Assembly (NCBI RefSeq): GCF_004369225.1
Contig: NZ_QFFZ01000003.1
Span: forward strand, 62,001 to 126,000
Direction of reading: 5' to 3'
Length of the DNA: 64,000 nucleotides
Origin: Pelotomaculum propionicicum
GTDB taxonomy: Bacteria > Bacillota > Desulfotomaculia > Desulfotomaculales > Pelotomaculaceae
In this document: piece by piece, positions 37,020-48,720 of the stretch
How positions within the stretch are numbered: position 1 is the first letter of the stretch
Layout of the letters: each line of letters opens with the position of its first letter
Notes under the pieces: model-generated
The model's database searches: none
Told to the model about the DNA's origin: nothing
What the model saw: only the letters and a program-made list of their open reading frames with translations
Position numbers and translations under genes: made by a program

Positions 37020-38282
37020 CTATAACACCTCCCATGGTCCGGCAATCCGGCCCAGTATGGCTGAAGCGGCAGCCACCGCCGGGTTGGACAGGTAAACCTC
37101 GCTCTCCGTGTGTCCCATCCGGCCCACGAAGTTGCGGTTGGTGGTAGCGATGCAGCGCTCGCCCTTGGCCAGGATGCCCATATGCCCGCCCAGGCAGGGC
37201 CCGCAGGTGGGAGTGCTCACAGCGGCGCCGGCCTTGACCAGGATTTCAATTAATCCCTCACGCAAGGCCTGGAGGTAGATCTCCTGGGTGCCGGGGAGAA
37301 CAATCAAGCGCACATTTTTGTGGACCTGCCTGCCCTTTAAAATATTCGCCGCTTCTCTCAAGTCTTCCATCCGCCCGTTGGTGCACGAGCCGATTACCGA
37401 CTGGTCGATTTCCACGTGCCCCGCCTCCCTGACCGGCCTGCTGTTCTCCGGCAGGTGGGGAAAGGCTACCTGGGGCTCAATCTGTGAAGCGTCATAACGG
37501 TAAACCCTGGCGTACCGCGCGTCCGGATCGCTCTTGTAAAACTTATACGGGCGCTTGCAGCGGCCTTCTACATAGGCGCGGGTAATCTCATCGGGAGCGA
37601 TAATGCCGTTTTTGCCGCCGGCCTCTATAGCCATGTTGCACATGGAAAAACGGCCGTCCATGGACAGTTTCTCAATAGCCGGGCCGGCGAATTCCATAGC
37701 CTGGTACAGCGCCCCGTCCACTCCAATATCACCGATGATGTGCAGGATCAAATCCTTGCCGCCCACCCAGGGCTGCAGTTCCCCGTCAAATATGAATTTG
37801 ATCGACTCCGGCACCTTAAGCCAGGTTTCACCCAGAGCCATGGCCGCCGCCAGGTCGGTGCTGCCGACGCCGGTGGAGAAAGCCCCGAGCGCGCCGTAGG
37901 TGCAGGTGTGCGAGTCGGCGCCGATAACCAGGTCGCCGGGTCCTACCAGTCCCTGCTCGGGCAGCAGGCAGTGCTCTATACCTGAGACACCCACTTCGAA
38001 GTAGTTAACCAAATTGTGTTCCCTGGCAAATTCCCGCAGTTGTTTGGACTGCTCGGCAGATTTAATATCCTTGTTGGGAACAAAATGGTCCGGCACCAGT
38101 GCTACCCGCTCCCGGTCAAAAACACCGGGGGCGCCTATTTTTTCGAACTCTTTGATAGCCACAGGCGCGGTGATATCGTTGCCCAGCACCAGGTCTACCC
38201 TGGCGTTAATCAACTCGCCGGGCTCCACCTTTTCCCTGCCGGCGTGCGCCGCAAGAATTTTTTCCGTGATGGTCATCGGCAT
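37020..38282 (-). CDS. leuC: 3-isopropylmalate dehydratase, large subunit
   Basis: 420 residues with the three cluster cysteines in SCTNGR and TCGPCLGGH, and [21 protein letters not shown] as substrate loop. It binds one [4Fe-4S] cluster and works with LeuD. The length fits the archaeal/clostridial HacA-like form. The ATG follows AGGAG at 10 bp. Confidence 0.97.
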   Translation of the reverse strand: MPMTITEKILAAHAGREKVEPGELINARVDLVLGNDITAPVAIKEFEKIGAPGVFDRERVALVPDHFVPNKDIKSAEQSKQLREFAREHNLVNYFEVGVSGIEHCLLPEQGLVGPGDLVIGADSHTCTYGALGAFSTGVGSTDLAAAMALGETWLKVPESIKFIFDGELQPWVGGKDLILHIIGDIGVDGALYQAMEFAGPAIEKLSMDGRFSMCNMAIEAGGKNGIIAPDEITRAYVEGRCKRPYKFYKSDPDARYARVYRYDASQIEPQVAFPHLPENSRPVREAGHVEIDQSVIGSCTNGRMEDLREAANILKGRQVHKNVRLIVLPGTQEIYLQALREGLIEILVKAGAAVSTPTCGPCLGGHMGILAKGERCIATTNRNFVGRMGHTESEVYLSNPAVAAASAILGRIAGPWEVL

Positions 38283-38557
38283 CTTAGCTCAACTCCTAAT
38301 TTCCTGTCTTGTGTGGATAAATCCGCACCTAATATTTGTAAAGTTGAGACACGGGACTAAAAAACACCCTTATGGGTTAAAGACCACAGGAATATAAGCA
38401 TAACACCTGTGTCTAACGTCTGACTACACAAATTGTAGGTTCGAATTCATTCGAACAATCGTCTGGATAAATCCGTACCTGCAATATTAGACCCCGGTGG
38501 AATGCAGGATATACCCACGTCCCACGTCTCACGGCCCATATCCCAATATCCCACGTC
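38283..38557. repeat. leuA-leuC gap: repeats
   Basis: Contains a 54-bp double-hairpin element (38432-38485; ATTGTAGGTTCGAATTCATT at the start, CCTGCAAT at the end) and a long run of tcccacgtctcac-type repeats (about 38495-38580). Half-hairpins such as GTGGATAAATCCGCACC (about 38313) also occur. No gene is visible. Confidence 0.75.
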
Positions 38558-40102
38558 TCACTTCTCACTTCCCACTTCTCTTTCTGTGTGCATTGAGTCC
38601 CAGATAAGTTTGTTGACTGCGTTGATATAGGCTTTGGCGCTCGCTTCCAGAATATCGGTGCTGATGCCTCTGCCGGTAAATACTTTGCAACCGTCGGTGG
38701 TGACCTTCAGGTTAACATCCCCGAGAGCGTCCTTGCCGGAGGTGACGGCATTGATTCCCCAGCTGATCATGGTGCAGTTGATCCCGGTGATCTTATCCAC
38801 CGCTTTGCAGATGGCGTCCACGGGCCCGTTGCCGCAGGCCGCCTCCTCAGAAAGCTGCCCGTCCCGCCTTAAACCCACAGTGGCGGTCGGCACTACCGCG
38901 GTACCACTGGAGATATGCAGATAATCCAGCGCAAAGGCATGCGGCAGGCGGCTCATTTCTTCCTCAATAATCGCCTCTATATCCTCACTGGTTATATTCA
39001 TTTTTTTATCTGACAGCTTTTTAAAGCTGTTAAAAGCGCTGTTCAGCTCTTCCTTGGAAAGGACATAGCCCAGGCTTTCCAGGCGCTGGCGAAAAGCGTG
39101 CCGCCCGGAATGCTTGCCCAGCACCAGGTTGCTCTTGCTGATCCCGATCATAGCCGGGTTCATGATCTCATAGGTGGTGCGGTCTTTCAGCATCCCGTCC
39201 TGGTGAATACCAGCCTCGTGAGCGAAAGCGTTGTCTCCCACTATGGCTTTGTTGGCCTGGACTTTCATCCCCGTCAGGGCGCTCACCAGCCTGCTGGTCC
39301 TGTATATTTCCTCCGTATGGGCTCTGGTGAAAACTCCGAACTGGTCCTTGCGGGTGTGCAGGGCCATAATCACTTCCTCAACGGCAGCGTTGCCGGCCCG
39401 CTCCCCAATGCCGTTAATCGCGCCCTCCACCTGGCGGGCGCCGTTCAACACCGCGGCCAGCGAGTTGGCCACGGCCATGCCGAGATCGTTATGGCAGTGC
39501 ACGCTTACAACTGCTTTTTCAATCCCCGGAACCTTGTGGCAAATATCATTAATCAGCCTGCCCCACTCCAGGGGAATGGAGTAGCCGACAGTATCAGGTA
39601 TATTGACAACGGTGGCCCCGGCTTCTATGGCCGCGGCAAGCACCTGGCATAAAAAATCGAAGTCTGACCTGGAAGCGTCTTCGGCTGAAAACTCCACGTC
39701 GCTGGTATAAGCTTTAGCGTGCTTTACCGCCGCCACAGCCGCTTCCAGCACCTGCTCCCTGGTCATGCACAGCTTGTGTTTAAGGTGAATGTCAGAAGTA
39801 GCGATAAAAGTATGAATCCTGGCCTGCTCGGCGCCGCGCAATGCTTCCCAGGCCCGGTCGATGTCAAGAAAGTTGGCCCTGGAAAGGCCGGCCACTGTTA
39901 CTCCCTTTACCTCACGGGCAATAGCGCGTACCGACTCAAAATCCCCCGGTGAGGAGATTGGAAAACCGGCCTCGATAATGTCAACTCCCAATCTGGCCAG
40001 CTGTTTGGCAATTTGGACCTTTTCGGGCACATTCAGGCTCACACCGGGCGACTGCTCCCCGTCTCTCAGGGTGGTGTCAAAGATGTAAACTCGCTGGCTC
40101 AT
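38558..40102 (-). CDS. leuA: 2-isopropylmalate synthase
   Basis: 514 residues. It has [16 protein letters not shown], the metal-binding [15 protein letters not shown] and [13 protein letters not shown], and a C-terminal leucine-binding regulatory domain (about 390-505). It commits 2-ketoisovalerate to leucine. The ATG at 40102 follows GGGAGG at 4-5 bp. The final residues EREVGSEK are written in the same repeat that fills the following gap. Confidence 0.97.
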   Translation of the reverse strand: MSQRVYIFDTTLRDGEQSPGVSLNVPEKVQIAKQLARLGVDIIEAGFPISSPGDFESVRAIAREVKGVTVAGLSRANFLDIDRAWEALRGAEQARIHTFIATSDIHLKHKLCMTREQVLEAAVAAVKHAKAYTSDVEFSAEDASRSDFDFLCQVLAAAIEAGATVVNIPDTVGYSIPLEWGRLINDICHKVPGIEKAVVSVHCHNDLGMAVANSLAAVLNGARQVEGAINGIGERAGNAAVEEVIMALHTRKDQFGVFTRAHTEEIYRTSRLVSALTGMKVQANKAIVGDNAFAHEAGIHQDGMLKDRTTYEIMNPAMIGISKSNLVLGKHSGRHAFRQRLESLGYVLSKEELNSAFNSFKKLSDKKMNITSEDIEAIIEEEMSRLPHAFALDYLHISSGTAVVPTATVGLRRDGQLSEEAACGNGPVDAICKAVDKITGINCTMISWGINAVTSGKDALGDVNLKVTTDGCKVFTGRGISTDILEASAKAYINAVNKLIWDSMHTEREVGSEK

Positions 40103-40125
40103 AAATCCTCCCATCCTTCCAGAAC

Positions 40126-41787
40126 TCAATCAACAGCCTCGTTAATATTGGCGCCGTCCAAAACCATCGGCAGCACGTTTTCTTCAGGGTCGACCATACA
40201 ATTCACAAGTACCGGCTTTGGTGAGGCCAGTACCTCAGGCAGCAGTTTTTCAAGCTGCTGTGCCGTTTCCACTGTATAGCCCTCCATACCGTAGAGACGT
40301 CCGAGCTCAGCAAAATCCAGGTTGAATTGAAAGTCTACGGCGACGTGCCTTTTCTGGCAGTAAAAGTCCTGAAGCTGACGGACCATACCCAGCCGCTGGT
40401 TGTTTAAGACAAATATTTTAAGCGGCAGCTTCTGCTCAGCCGCGGTGCCCAATTCCTGCATGGTCATTTGAATGCCCCCGTCGCCTATTACCGTTATAAC
40501 CGTCCTGTCCGGCGCTCCCAACTTGGCGCCGACAGCCGCGGGCAGGCAGAAGCCCATAGCCCCCAGGCCGCCTGAAGATAAAAAGCAGCGGGGTTCTTTA
40601 AAACGCATGTACTGGGCCGCCCACATCTGGTGCTGGCCGACATCTGTCACCACAATAGCCCTGTCATCTTTATATTCGTTAAGCTTTTCCACCACGAACT
40701 GCGGCTTAAGACAGCCGTTCCGGTCGTAGTGCAGAGGGAATTCCTCTTTCAGCTGCCGGATCCTGGCCAGCCACGGAGCGTTCTCTTTCTTTTCCAGCTG
40801 TGGCAATAGCGCGCCCAGGACATTTTTGACGTCGCCCACTATGGGCAGTTGAATCCGCACGTTTTTGCCGATCTCGGCAGGATCAATATCTATGTGTATT
40901 ATTTTTGCGGTAGGCGCGAAGCCGCTGATCTTGGAAACAACCCTGTCGTCAAAACGGGCGCCGACGGCTATCAGGCAGTCGCATTCCGTAACCGCCTGGT
41001 TGGCGTACTTGGTGCCGTGCAGCCCCAGCATGCCCAGGAAAAGCGGGTGATCGCCGGGGAAACAGCCCAGGCCCATCAGGGTATGGGTCACCGGGGCGTT
41101 GATCTTTTCCGCCAACTGCAGCAGTTCCGGCGAAGCGTTGGCGATACGGATTCCTCCACCCGCGTAAATAACGGGCCGTTCGGATTCCATGATGATCCTG
41201 CCGGCCTGCTGCACCATGGAGGGATGCCCCTTAAAAGTTGGCTTGTATCCTGGCAAAACTACCGTCTTGGGATATTTGAATTTGATTTTTTCCATGGCCA
41301 CATCCTTGGGCAGGTCGATTAAGACAGGTCCGGGACGGCCGGTGGAGGCAAGGTGAAACGCTTTTTTTACTATTACAGGCAGCTGGTTGGGGTCTTTTAC
41401 CAGGAAGTTGTGCTTGGTGATCGGTATTGTAATACCGGTGATATCAACTTCCTGAAAAGCGTCTGTACCCACCATCCCGGTTGACACCTGGCCTGTTATT
41501 ACCACCATCGGGACCGAGTCCATATAAGCGTTGGCAATACCTGTAATCAGGTTGGTGGCGCCCGGTCCCGACGTGGCCAGGCAGACCCCGACCTTCCCGG
41601 TCACCCGGGCATAGCCGTCCGCGGCATGGGCGGCGCCTTGTTCATGCCGCACCAAAATGTGCTTGATGGTGGTCTTGTTCAGGGCATCATATACAGGCAG
41701 GATCGCCCCGCCCGGATACCCGAAAACAAGTTCAACGTTTTCCTGCTCTAAACAACGGATCAGGGCTTCCGCAACAGTGATCTCCAA
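40126..41787 (-). CDS. ilvB: Acetolactate synthase, large subunit (first copy)
   Basis: 553 residues, a thiamine diphosphate enzyme. The catalytic Glu lies in [15 protein letters not shown] and the ThDP site is GDGGIQM...NNQRLGM. It makes acetolactate or acetohydroxybutyrate. TTG at 41787 follows GGGGGA at 6 bp and gives the normal start EITVAEALI; another TTG five codons earlier overlaps the ribosome site and is less likely. It lies just before leuA. A second large subunit is at 43936 and only one small subunit gene is present. Confidence 0.93.
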   Translation of the reverse strand: MEITVAEALIRCLEQENVELVFGYPGGAILPVYDALNKTTIKHILVRHEQGAAHAADGYARVTGKVGVCLATSGPGATNLITGIANAYMDSVPMVVITGQVSTGMVGTDAFQEVDITGITIPITKHNFLVKDPNQLPVIVKKAFHLASTGRPGPVLIDLPKDVAMEKIKFKYPKTVVLPGYKPTFKGHPSMVQQAGRIIMESERPVIYAGGGIRIANASPELLQLAEKINAPVTHTLMGLGCFPGDHPLFLGMLGLHGTKYANQAVTECDCLIAVGARFDDRVVSKISGFAPTAKIIHIDIDPAEIGKNVRIQLPIVGDVKNVLGALLPQLEKKENAPWLARIRQLKEEFPLHYDRNGCLKPQFVVEKLNEYKDDRAIVVTDVGQHQMWAAQYMRFKEPRCFLSSGGLGAMGFCLPAAVGAKLGAPDRTVITVIGDGGIQMTMQELGTAAEQKLPLKIFVLNNQRLGMVRQLQDFYCQKRHVAVDFQFNLDFAELGRLYGMEGYTVETAQQLEKLLPEVLASPKPVLVNCMVDPEENVLPMVLDGANINEAVD

Positions 41788-42081
41788 AGCAAATTCCCCC
41801 AATATTAGTCGTGGGCCGTGAGACGTGGGAAGTGGGTACCCAGGTATTCCTCACAGGAAAAACCATAGAACTTTCCTGGTATAGATTAGTTGGCGCATTA
41901 ACTGTGGGTTCGGATTTATCCGAACACTCCAGTGGGGACATTCCTCGGCCATAAAGTAATACCCAAATTGAGGTGTGTCCCCCGACCTTAGCCGACTAAA
42001 GTCGCACCTACGGTTAATGCCCCACTCCCACGTTAAATTCTCACGTCCTACGTCTCATTTCTCACGTCCCATTTCCCACGT
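41788..42081. repeat. ilvC-ilvB gap: repeats
   Basis: Runs of the gtgagacgtgggaagtggg repeat (41816-41838 and 42025-42085) surround half-elements such as GTTCGGATTTATCCGAAC (41910) and GACTAAAGTC (41994). No gene is visible. Confidence 0.65.
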
Positions 42082-43595
<1,514 letters not shown>

Positions 43596-43935
43596 TCTTT
43601 CCCCTCCTGTTTGAGAAGTGAGCCGTGAGTCGTGGGACGTGAGAAAAAATGATACCCTTGACCCATTACTCGCTGAAAAGTGTTGTCCGTATTCATTCGG
43701 ACAGAATTACATACAAATAATAACCATTGGTTTGCGCTAGTGAATTCGCACCTGCGTCTGAAGTCTAACAACCGGCGATTAAATCTGTAGGTTCGAATTC
43801 ATTCGAACAATGTCCGGATAAATCCGGACCTACAATATTAATGACCCTGGTGGAATGCAGGATATACCCACTTCCCACATCTCACGACCCATATCCCAAT
43901 GTCCCATTTCCCATTTCCCATTTCCCATTTCTCAA
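43596..43935. repeat. ilvB-ilvN gap: repeats
   Basis: This 340-bp gap holds a double-hairpin element (43784-43836; two hairpins TTCGAATtcATTCGAA and TCCGGATaaATCCGGA, terminal TGTAGG/CCTACA) and a run of tcccatttcccac repeats (43868-43935). A GTGAATTCGCACC half-element lies near 43740. No gene is visible. Confidence 0.75.
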
Positions 43936-45606
43936 TTATCCTAACATCTTGTTCAGTGACTCTCCTGGAGGCACTATGGGCAGGACGTTGTCTTCGCGGT
44001 CTATGATGAAGTCGATCATCACCGGCTTATTGGACCGGATGGCCTGCTCCAGCACCGGGGTTACTTCTGATTTCTTGGTCACCCTGTATCCCTCGGCGCC
44101 GTACGCTTCGGCCAGCTTGACAAAGTCCGGGTTCTGCAGCTCGCTCTGGGAATACCTCCGGTTGTAGAACATTTCCTGCCACTGCCTGACCAGCCCCAGA
44201 TAACCGTTGTCCAAAATCGCCACATTCACTGGAAGCTCATAATTAACCGCGGTGCAAAGCTCCTGGATGTTCATTTGAATACTGCCGTCGCCGGCGATAT
44301 TGAATACCGTTTCACCGGGGCAGCCTACCTGTACGCCCAAAGCCGCGGGCAGTCCGAATCCCATCGTCCCCAGGCCGCCGGAAGTAATAAATGAACGGGG
44401 CTTGGTAAAGCTGTAATACTGGGCGGTCCACATCTGGTGCTGGCCCACCTCAGTGGCAATCCTGGCCTGGCCATTGGTGAGGTAGTAAATCTCCCGGATG
44501 ATCGACTGCGGCTTTAATGAATCTCCGTTCTCCCGGTATTCCAGAGGATATTCTTTCTTCCAGGCCTGGATTTTTTCCTGCCAGGCGGCGCCCAACCGCG
44601 GTTGAAGCACTTCCAGCAGTTGCCTCAGGACTCTTTTGACATCTCCTACAATAGGAATGTCCACTCTTACATTCTTCCCAATTTCCGCGGGGTCAATGTC
44701 TATATGAATCACCTTGGCCCCCGGGGCAAAGGTTTCCAGCTTACCGGTTACACGATTGTCAAAGCGGGCCCCCACCGCTATCAAAAGGTCGCATTCACAA
44801 ACGGCGAAGTTGGCGTATTTGGTCCCGTGCATTCCCAGCATGCCGAGCGAAAGGGGGTGGTTGCCGGGAAAACCGCCGAGACCCAGCAAGGTGCTGGTAA
44901 CAGGAGCCAGCAGCATCTCCGCCAGGCGGACCAGCTCTTCCTGCGCGCCTGATATAACCACACCGCCCCCGGAGTAAATCAACGGCCGCTCCGATTTTGC
45001 TATAGCCCTGGCCGCCTCCATGATCAGGGAATGGTCACCGTCCAGCAGTGGCTTGTAACCGGGCAAATCAGGCTGCCCCGGCCTTCTGTAAGGCACTTTT
45101 TCCAATGATACATCGCTCGGCATATCGATCAGCACCGGTCCAGGCCTGCCCGTGGTGGCGATATGGAAAGCGTCTTTAACGGTTTGTGCCAGTTCAGCCG
45201 GGTCTTTAACAAGATAATTATGCTTGACAATGGGCATGGTAATGCCTGTGATGTCAGCTTCCTGAAAGGAGTCTTTGCCAAGCGAGGAACGGGTGACCTG
45301 GCCGGTAATAGCCACCAGGGGCACCGAGTCCATGTAAGCGTTCGCTATGCCGGTAACAAGGTTGGTTGCGCCGGGTCCGGAAGTCGCCAAACAAACGCCG
45401 GGTTTTCCCGTGGCGCGGGCGTAGCCGTCCGCCGCGTGCGCCGCCCCCTGTTCGTGGCGTGCCAGGATGTGCCGGATGCCGGAATCGTAAAGGGCGTCGT
45501 AGATTGGCAGGGCTTGGCCGCCGGGGTAACCGAAAATTGTGTCAACACCCTCAGCCTCTATACTTTTCAGCAAAATTTCCGCCCCTGATAATTTAACCGC
45601 ACTCAT
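43936..45606 (-). CDS. ilvB: Acetolactate synthase, large subunit (second copy)
   Basis: 556 residues, clearly paralogous to the protein at 40126. Catalytic Glu in [15 protein letters not shown]; ThDP motif GDGSIQM...LDNGYLGLVRQWQ, the NN of the other copy being DN here. ATG at 45606 follows AGGAAGGA at 9 bp. It precedes ilvN and is the natural partner of that small subunit. Confidence 0.95.
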   Translation of the reverse strand: MSAVKLSGAEILLKSIEAEGVDTIFGYPGGQALPIYDALYDSGIRHILARHEQGAAHAADGYARATGKPGVCLATSGPGATNLVTGIANAYMDSVPLVAITGQVTRSSLGKDSFQEADITGITMPIVKHNYLVKDPAELAQTVKDAFHIATTGRPGPVLIDMPSDVSLEKVPYRRPGQPDLPGYKPLLDGDHSLIMEAARAIAKSERPLIYSGGGVVISGAQEELVRLAEMLLAPVTSTLLGLGGFPGNHPLSLGMLGMHGTKYANFAVCECDLLIAVGARFDNRVTGKLETFAPGAKVIHIDIDPAEIGKNVRVDIPIVGDVKRVLRQLLEVLQPRLGAAWQEKIQAWKKEYPLEYRENGDSLKPQSIIREIYYLTNGQARIATEVGQHQMWTAQYYSFTKPRSFITSGGLGTMGFGLPAALGVQVGCPGETVFNIAGDGSIQMNIQELCTAVNYELPVNVAILDNGYLGLVRQWQEMFYNRRYSQSELQNPDFVKLAEAYGAEGYRVTKKSEVTPVLEQAIRSNKPVMIDFIIDREDNVLPIVPPGESLNKMLG

Positions 45607-45679
45607 TTCTGTCATTCCTTCCTGAATACTGACTTTTGCCAACTGTTTTTTTGCCTCATTAAATTATGATCTTATTTAC

Positions 45680-45709
45680 TAAAAAATAATGGCCGGTGCA
45701 CGGCCGGCC
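45680..45709 (-). terminator. Candidate terminator between ilvE and ilvB
   Basis: On the minus strand GGCCGG and CCGGCC pair around a 7-base loop, followed by ATTATTTTTT. It follows the ilvE stop by 33 bp and may reduce transcription into the rest of the operon or mark a separate unit. Confidence 0.5.
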
Positions 45710-45741
45710 AGCTCGCCCGTTTTAAGTTAAACAAGGTAATT

Positions 45742-46635
45742 CTATTGTTTTGAGGCTCCCTCCGCAGGGGAAATAAGGGGTCCGTCGACCTTGGTAAGTT
45801 CACGGAAAGCCGCTATAAGTTCCCAGGTTAGCTTGCCGGGCTTACCGTCGGCAATCAGACGGCCGTCTACATTAACACAGGGTATAATTTCGGCGGCGGT
45901 GCCGGTAAAGAAGACTTCATCGGCAGTGTAAACGTCAAACATGGTGAACAGTTTCTCTTCTACGGGGATACCCTTCTCGCGGGCCAGGTCAAGCACCGCG
46001 TTGCGGGTAATCCCCTCCAGAATGCCCACATAGGACGGCGGGGTAATCAAGACACCCTTTCTCACAATGAAGATATTGTCTCCGGTAGCTTCCGCCACAT
46101 AACCTTCGTCATTAAGCATAATGGCCTCCGGCATTCCGGCCAGGTTGGCTTCAAGCTTGGCGTAAATGTTGTTCAGATAGTTAAGCGACTTAACCCGGGG
46201 TATGCAGGCAGTGGGAATATTTCTCCGGGTAGACGCGGTAATGACCGATAATCCCTTTTCATATAACTCGTCCGGGTAAAGCACAATAGAAGCGGCAATA
46301 CAGAAAATGAAAGCCTTGGGGCACTTGCGCGGGTCAAGGCCCAGGTCGCCCACTCCCCGGGTAACCACCAGGCGGATATATGCGTCGCGCAGGTTGTTGC
46401 GCCGCAGGGTTTCCAGAACAATTTCCTGCATTTCTTCCTTGTTGACAGGTATTTGCAAATCTATGGCCCTCGCCCCTTCATAAAGGCGGTCCAGGTGCTC
46501 GCCCAGTTTAAAGACCCTGCCGTGGTAGGCCCGTATGCCTTCGAAGACACCGTCTCCGTATAAAAGGCCGTGGTCAAAAACTGACACAACCGCTTGTTCC
46601 CTGGGAACAAATTCTCCGTTAAGGTAAATAATCAT
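45742..46635 (-). CDS. ilvE: Branched-chain amino acid aminotransferase
   Basis: 297 residues, fold-type IV PLP enzyme. It has YGDGVFEGIRAY, the catalytic Lys in IPRVKSLNYLNN, the EATGDNIFIV segment and the phosphate-binding TGTAAEIIP. It performs the last step to Ile, Leu and Val. The ATG at 46635 follows AGAGGTG at 5-6 bp. It is the first gene after the T-box leader. Confidence 0.95.
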   Translation of the reverse strand: MIIYLNGEFVPREQAVVSVFDHGLLYGDGVFEGIRAYHGRVFKLGEHLDRLYEGARAIDLQIPVNKEEMQEIVLETLRRNNLRDAYIRLVVTRGVGDLGLDPRKCPKAFIFCIAASIVLYPDELYEKGLSVITASTRRNIPTACIPRVKSLNYLNNIYAKLEANLAGMPEAIMLNDEGYVAEATGDNIFIVRKGVLITPPSYVGILEGITRNAVLDLAREKGIPVEEKLFTMFDVYTADEVFFTGTAAEIIPCVNVDGRLIADGKPGKLTWELIAAFRELTKVDGPLISPAEGASKQ

Positions 46636-46694
46636 GAGCACACCTCTCCCTAATAATGTAAGTTATAAGACCTTTCCTACAATTTTAAATATTT

Positions 46695-46995
46695 TCACAA
46701 AATAAAACAACCCCTCACCCGGCAGTTGTATGAACTGCCAGGGACGAGAGGTTGTAAACCTGCCGCGGTACCACCCTGTTTGCTCCCGGTCAACCGGAAG
46801 CCTCTTAAAATGTGCTGTTTTCCAGCACGACATTGTAACGGACGCCCAATCCGGCACGGCTTACTAAAAATTTCTTCAGCCTGCAGCTCCGGGGTGATGT
46901 CGGGCCCGCTAAAAGCGCCGGTTCTCAGCTACCCCGGCTCTCTGAAGCTTTCAATACGCTGTCCCTGGTCCCCTTCACAGCCTTTTTTATCAATA
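46695..46995 (-). promoter_or_regulatory. T-box leader, isoleucine-type specifier
   Basis: The minus strand carries the T-box sequence AGGGTGGTACCGCGG (46777-46763) and a stem I with a GAGAGCCGGGG motif. The specifier loop GAC-ATC-ACC has ATC at 46898-46896, in the position where B. subtilis ilv-leu has CTC. The competing terminator is a long hairpin (CAACCTCTCGTCCC...GGGTGAGGGGTTG, then TTTT) ending near 46698. Uncharged tRNA-Ile should allow transcription of the branched-chain operon. Confidence 0.92.
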
Positions 46996-47006
46996 ACTTG
47001 TTATCC

Positions 47007-47035
47007 AGTATACAAAAAACCCCATTAAGTGTCAA
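47007..47035 (-). promoter_or_regulatory. Sigma-A promoter of the branched-chain operon
   Basis: TTGACA, 17 bp and TATACT on the minus strand, placing the start point about 10 bp before the T-box stem I. Nothing else that looks like a promoter was seen within the operon. Confidence 0.88.
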
Positions 47036-47203
47036 GAAATATTTAATTCTTTATCAATTCTTTAGCAATTTTGTTTGTTTATGATTATTTATTAAACCGG
47101 AATTGCTACCTCCGAAAAATAGTGGATAAAAAGGAAACAGTAACCACAGTAATTCTTTTTTCATATGATGTAGAAAACCAAAAAAAACAGGAGGACTACA
47201 GAT

Positions 47204-47518
47204 ATGGATGCTAAAACAGAAGCAATGGCCAGCAACCAGATGAGTCATATGTGTGCTATGAATCCCCAGATGCTGCTTGACATGTACGTGCAGTCTGAGC
47301 AGTGTGAGGCGCCTCTTTACGCCCAGCTCGCCCAGATGGCGCCCACGCCCTGCCTGCGGCAGATGATCGCGCAGATGGCCATGGAGGAGCCGGGCCATAC
47401 CGCCAGGCTGGCTGCGCTGGCGGCAGCTTACGGCCTGGGTGCGTCCGCGCCCATGACGCACGGTGGCCAGATTGGCATGGCCCCTCAATTCTTCTCTGTG
47501 GAAGAAAAGAAAGAATGA
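47204..47518 (+). CDS. Small ferritin-like protein, Met/His-containing
   Basis: 104 residues, mostly alpha-helical. The region MLLDMYVQSEQCEAPLYAQL...MIAQMAMEEPGHTARLAAL looks like two helices of a ferritin-like bundle with repeated E and H residues. It has 13 Met. The next gene begins with a related helical pair, so the two are distant paralogues. The ATG follows GGAGG at about 9 bp. CATATGATGT about 40 bp upstream resembles a mother-cell sigma -10, so a spore-coat role is possible but unproven. Confidence 0.7.
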   Translation: MDAKTEAMASNQMSHMCAMNPQMLLDMYVQSEQCEAPLYAQLAQMAPTPCLRQMIAQMAMEEPGHTARLAALAAAYGLGASAPMTHGGQIGMAPQFFSVEEKKE

Positions 47519-47539
47519 TTTATAAAGGAGGTTTTTGGT

Positions 47540-48466
47540 GTGTCAGCTTGGTGTAATACCTTAAGACAAATTATCAACATAGAATTATGCCAGATCCATC
47601 ATCTGGCTCAGCTGGCCATGCTTGCGCCGAATGAAGTGGCCAGGAAAATGGTGCTGGACCTGATCAGCGAGGAGCTGGCAGAGGCCAAGTTCTGGAGCAC
47701 TGTGCATTGCAGCACGTGTGATACATGCGAACCAGGTATGCAGGTAGCCCCGGCAGCCGGATACATGCCTGGCATGCCATGTCCCGGCGCCGGTGAAGGT
47801 CTCGTCCCCGGCATGGGTGTCGGTGTAGGAGCAGGCGCCGGTGTAATCATTGGTCCAGGTATGGGCATCGGAGTCGGCGTTGGCGCCGGCGCCGGTGTGG
47901 TCGTAGAACCAGGCATGGGCATGGGGCCGGGTGTTGGTATTGGCCCCGGCATTGGTATGGGGCCGTGTGTCGGTGTTGGCCCCGGCATGGGTGTTGGAGT
48001 TGGCGTTGGCGCGGCCGTTGGCTTCATGCCGGGTATGCCCTGTCAGGGCATGCCTTGCCCGGTTATGCCTTGTCCCGGCCTGCCCTGCCCTGAAATGCCC
48101 GAAATGCCCTGCCCCCTTCCCACAGTCTGCCCCACTGTCAGTCCCAGTATAAGCCCCGCCCCCGGTATAGGCGTTGGTCCCGCCATAGGCACCAGCCCGG
48201 GCTTAACCTTCGGTTCCGGCGTTCTTGAGGGTCCCGGCATAGTAGCGCCAGGTTTCGGCGCGCCCCCTGAGATTGCCGCCGGCCCTGGTGTCGGTATGGG
48301 GCCCGGCGGTATCTTTGGACCGGGCACGAGCTTCGGACCAAACAAGCCCAGCTTCGGCTCCGGCACTCCTATTTTTAATCCCAGCGCGAAAACAGGTCAT
48401 GGAACATGTCACGGTCAAAGCGTAAAGGATGATTCCTGCCCCGAGGATAAAAAGGAAGGGAAATAA
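47540..48466 (+). CDS. Ferritin-like domain with Gly/Pro/Met/Val-rich repeat tail
   Basis: 308 residues. Residues 1-60 are helical (IINIELCQIHHLAQLAML, ISEELAEAKFW) and resemble the preceding protein. From about residue 65 to 290 it is low-complexity: alternating Gly with Val, Ala, Ile or Met (PGMGVGVGAGAG), a Cys/Pro/Met block (GMPCQGMPCPVMPCP) and a Gly-Pro-Ser-Phe block. The tail ends in a short charged, Cys-containing segment. The GTG follows AAAGGAGG at 8 bp. No export signal. The composition suggests a self-assembling, crosslinkable coat or sheath protein; function is unknown. Confidence 0.75.
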   Translation: MSAWCNTLRQIINIELCQIHHLAQLAMLAPNEVARKMVLDLISEELAEAKFWSTVHCSTCDTCEPGMQVAPAAGYMPGMPCPGAGEGLVPGMGVGVGAGAGVIIGPGMGIGVGVGAGAGVVVEPGMGMGPGVGIGPGIGMGPCVGVGPGMGVGVGVGAAVGFMPGMPCQGMPCPVMPCPGLPCPEMPEMPCPLPTVCPTVSPSISPAPGIGVGPAIGTSPGLTFGSGVLEGPGIVAPGFGAPPEIAAGPGVGMGPGGIFGPGTSFGPNKPSFGSGTPIFNPSAKTGHGTCHGQSVKDDSCPEDKKEGK

Positions 48467-48502
48467 AAACTCTATAACCAATAACGTTCTGCCTGCCTAC
48501 AA

Positions 48503-48592
48503 ATTGTAGGTGCGAATTCATTCGCACAATGTCACAATAACCACATAAATTCGGCGCTAACGCGCCTTGTTCGATTGAAATCGAACCTACAC
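48503..48592. repeat. Long double-hairpin element
   Basis: Begins ATTGTAGG and ends ACCTACA. The first hairpin is GTGCGAATtcATTCGCAC, the second GTTCGATtgaAATCGAAC, with a linker containing CGGCGCTAA. A very similar copy is at 53311. It resembles the 54-bp elements of the leu-ilv region but has a longer linker. Confidence 0.7.
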
Positions 48593-48595
48593 TCA

Positions 48596-48622
48596 CTGCT
48601 CCTTTTGGGGGGGCAGTTTTTT
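48596..48622 (+). terminator. Rho-independent terminator
   Basis: CTGCTCC pairs with GGGGCAG around TTTTGGG, followed by TTTTTTT. It ends the pair of ferritin-like genes. Confidence 0.65.
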
Positions 48623-48720
48623 TGTCTCACCTTGTCTCATTTTTGAGAAAGACACAGAGACAAATCACCGAAAACCCCTCGATCCCATATAATGGATATA
48701 AAACTTAAGGGGTAAATTCC

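Noticed and set aside
47160-47203. Definite sporulation promoter for the ferritin-like genes
   Set aside because: CATATGATGT resembles a sigma-E/K -10, but the -35 side is too weak to claim; mentioned only as a possibility.
47800-48060. Dense short repeats that could be read as an array
   Set aside because: They are codon-level repeats of Gly, Val, Met and Pro inside one open frame, without equal spacers, so not a CRISPR or VNTR array.
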